From: JAXGXJ01 sp040772905
GTDB taxonomy: Bacteria > Actinomycetota > Thermoleophilia > RBG-16-64-13
Direction: 5' to 3'
Length of the DNA: 64,000 nt
NCBI GenBank assembly: GCA_040772905.1
Contig: JAXGXJ010000008.1
Span: 124,001-188,000, forward strand
The position numbers and the translations under genes were made by a program. Shown piece by piece: positions 63,550-64,000 of this stretch; within the stretch, counting starts at the first letter, position 1; every line of letters starts with the position of its first letter. The notes under the pieces were generated by a model that was given only the letters and a program-made list of their open reading frames with translations, was not told the origin of the DNA and did not search any database.

Positions 63550-64000
63550 TCAGTCGAGCAGCTTCGCCGCCAGATGTCCGTCGTGGATGGCATCGTATAT
63601 CTTCCGTGGACGTACGCAGTCGCCCGCTTCGGCCACCTGGATCTCCACGTGGCCGGCCAACGCTGTGACCAGCTCGCGATCAGGCCGGAACCCCGCCGCC
63701 AGCACCACGGTGTCGGCTGGGAACTCGGTCATCGTACCGCAGCGGTCCACGGTCTTCACGCCTCCCGCCGTCACCTCCACCAGCCGCTGCCCTGTGTTGA
63801 TGCTCACGTCCAGATCCTGGAAGCGCAGTTCGTACACCTGGCGTTCGTCGAAGGTGATGTTGCACATGAACTCGTCCAGCATCTCGATGAAGGTGACCCT
63901 CTTGCCGGCTTCGGCGACCATCAGGCCCACCTCCGTCCCAACGATGCCACCGCCGATCACGACCACACGGTCGCCGAGCGACACCTCGCCGTGGAGGACC
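63550..64000 (-). CDS. FAD/NAD-dependent oxidoreductase, C-terminal part (partial)
   Basis: The frame runs open to the window edge. About 150 residues are visible: LGDRVVVIGGGIVGTEVGLM (dinucleotide-binding), AGKRVTFIEML, DTVVLAAGFRPDRELVTAL and AGDCVRPRKIYDAIHDGHLA. This is the C-terminal part of a pyridine-nucleotide oxidoreductase, very likely another member of the OYE/dienoyl-CoA reductase type, as VGTE, PADTVVLA and GDC boxes fit. Same strand as the preceding flavoenzyme but separated by a strong terminator. Confidence 0.8.
   Translation of the reverse strand, partial: VLHGEVSLGDRVVVIGGGIVGTEVGLMVAEAGKRVTFIEMLDEFMCNITFDERQVYELRFQDLDVSINTGQRLVEVTAGGVKTVDRCGTMTEFPADTVVLAAGFRPDRELVTALAGHVEIQVAEAGDCVRPRKIYDAIHDGHLAAKLLD

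Overview
The window is high-GC, gene-dense bacterial DNA that looks like a deep-branching, probably anaerobic member of the Actinobacteriota. Evidence for this: an actinobacterial integration host factor (mIHF) gene beside gmk and rpoZ; a FliA/WhiG-type sigma gene directly upstream of rpsB-tsf-pyrH-frr; many GTG and TTG starts; and anaerobe-associated genes (PyrK-type dihydroorotate dehydrogenase, DUF1846, C_GCAxxG_C_C protein, iron-sulfur flavin oxidoreductases). I cannot name a genus. No rRNA, tRNA, CRISPR array, insertion sequence or prophage was recognised.

Positions 1-51000 are a nearly unbroken run of core genes. The order is: pyrimidine synthesis (carB end, pyrK, pyrD); mIHF-gmk-rpoZ-coaBC; sigA convergent to these; plsX-acpP-rnc-smc-ftsY; ffh-rpsP-khpA-rimM-trmD-lepB-rplS-lepB-rnhB; a minus-strand MutY-like glycosylase; yraN-comM-dprA-xerC-sigma28; rpsB-tsf-pyrH-frr-uppS-cdsA-dxr-rseP-ispG-proS; rimP-nusA-ylxR-infB-DUF503-rbfA-nrnA-truB-ribF; rpsO-pnp-M16 protease-dapB-rnj-ftsK. 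Neighbouring genes often overlap by 4-20 bases. Several promoters fit a SigA consensus with 17-base spacers. The rimP-nusA leader carries an attenuator-like hairpin.

At about 50982-51033 a G/C homopolymer block cuts ftsK off before its motor domain. A second block (20 G then 13 C) lies at 61199-61234, just after a transporter binding-protein gene with no transporter behind it. Both look like assembly joins. The three segments (1 to about 50980, about 51035 to 61198, 61235 to the end) should be treated as possibly not adjacent in the real genome.

The middle segment is accessory. On the minus strand it holds DUF1846 followed by a stand-alone ATP-pyrophosphatase subunit of GMP synthetase. On the plus strand it holds a C_GCAxxG_C_C redox protein and a response-regulator gene with a large internal deletion. 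Beyond these lies a locus with a GntR regulator and a corrinoid-binding protein on one strand, divergent from two tandem equal-length uroporphyrinogen-decarboxylase-family proteins and a lipoprotein-like ABC binding protein. This is the best candidate for a less described system: a GntR-controlled, corrinoid-linked methyl-transfer pathway for an unknown substrate. The last segment carries an OYE-type iron-sulfur flavoenzyme and the C-terminal part of a related reductase.
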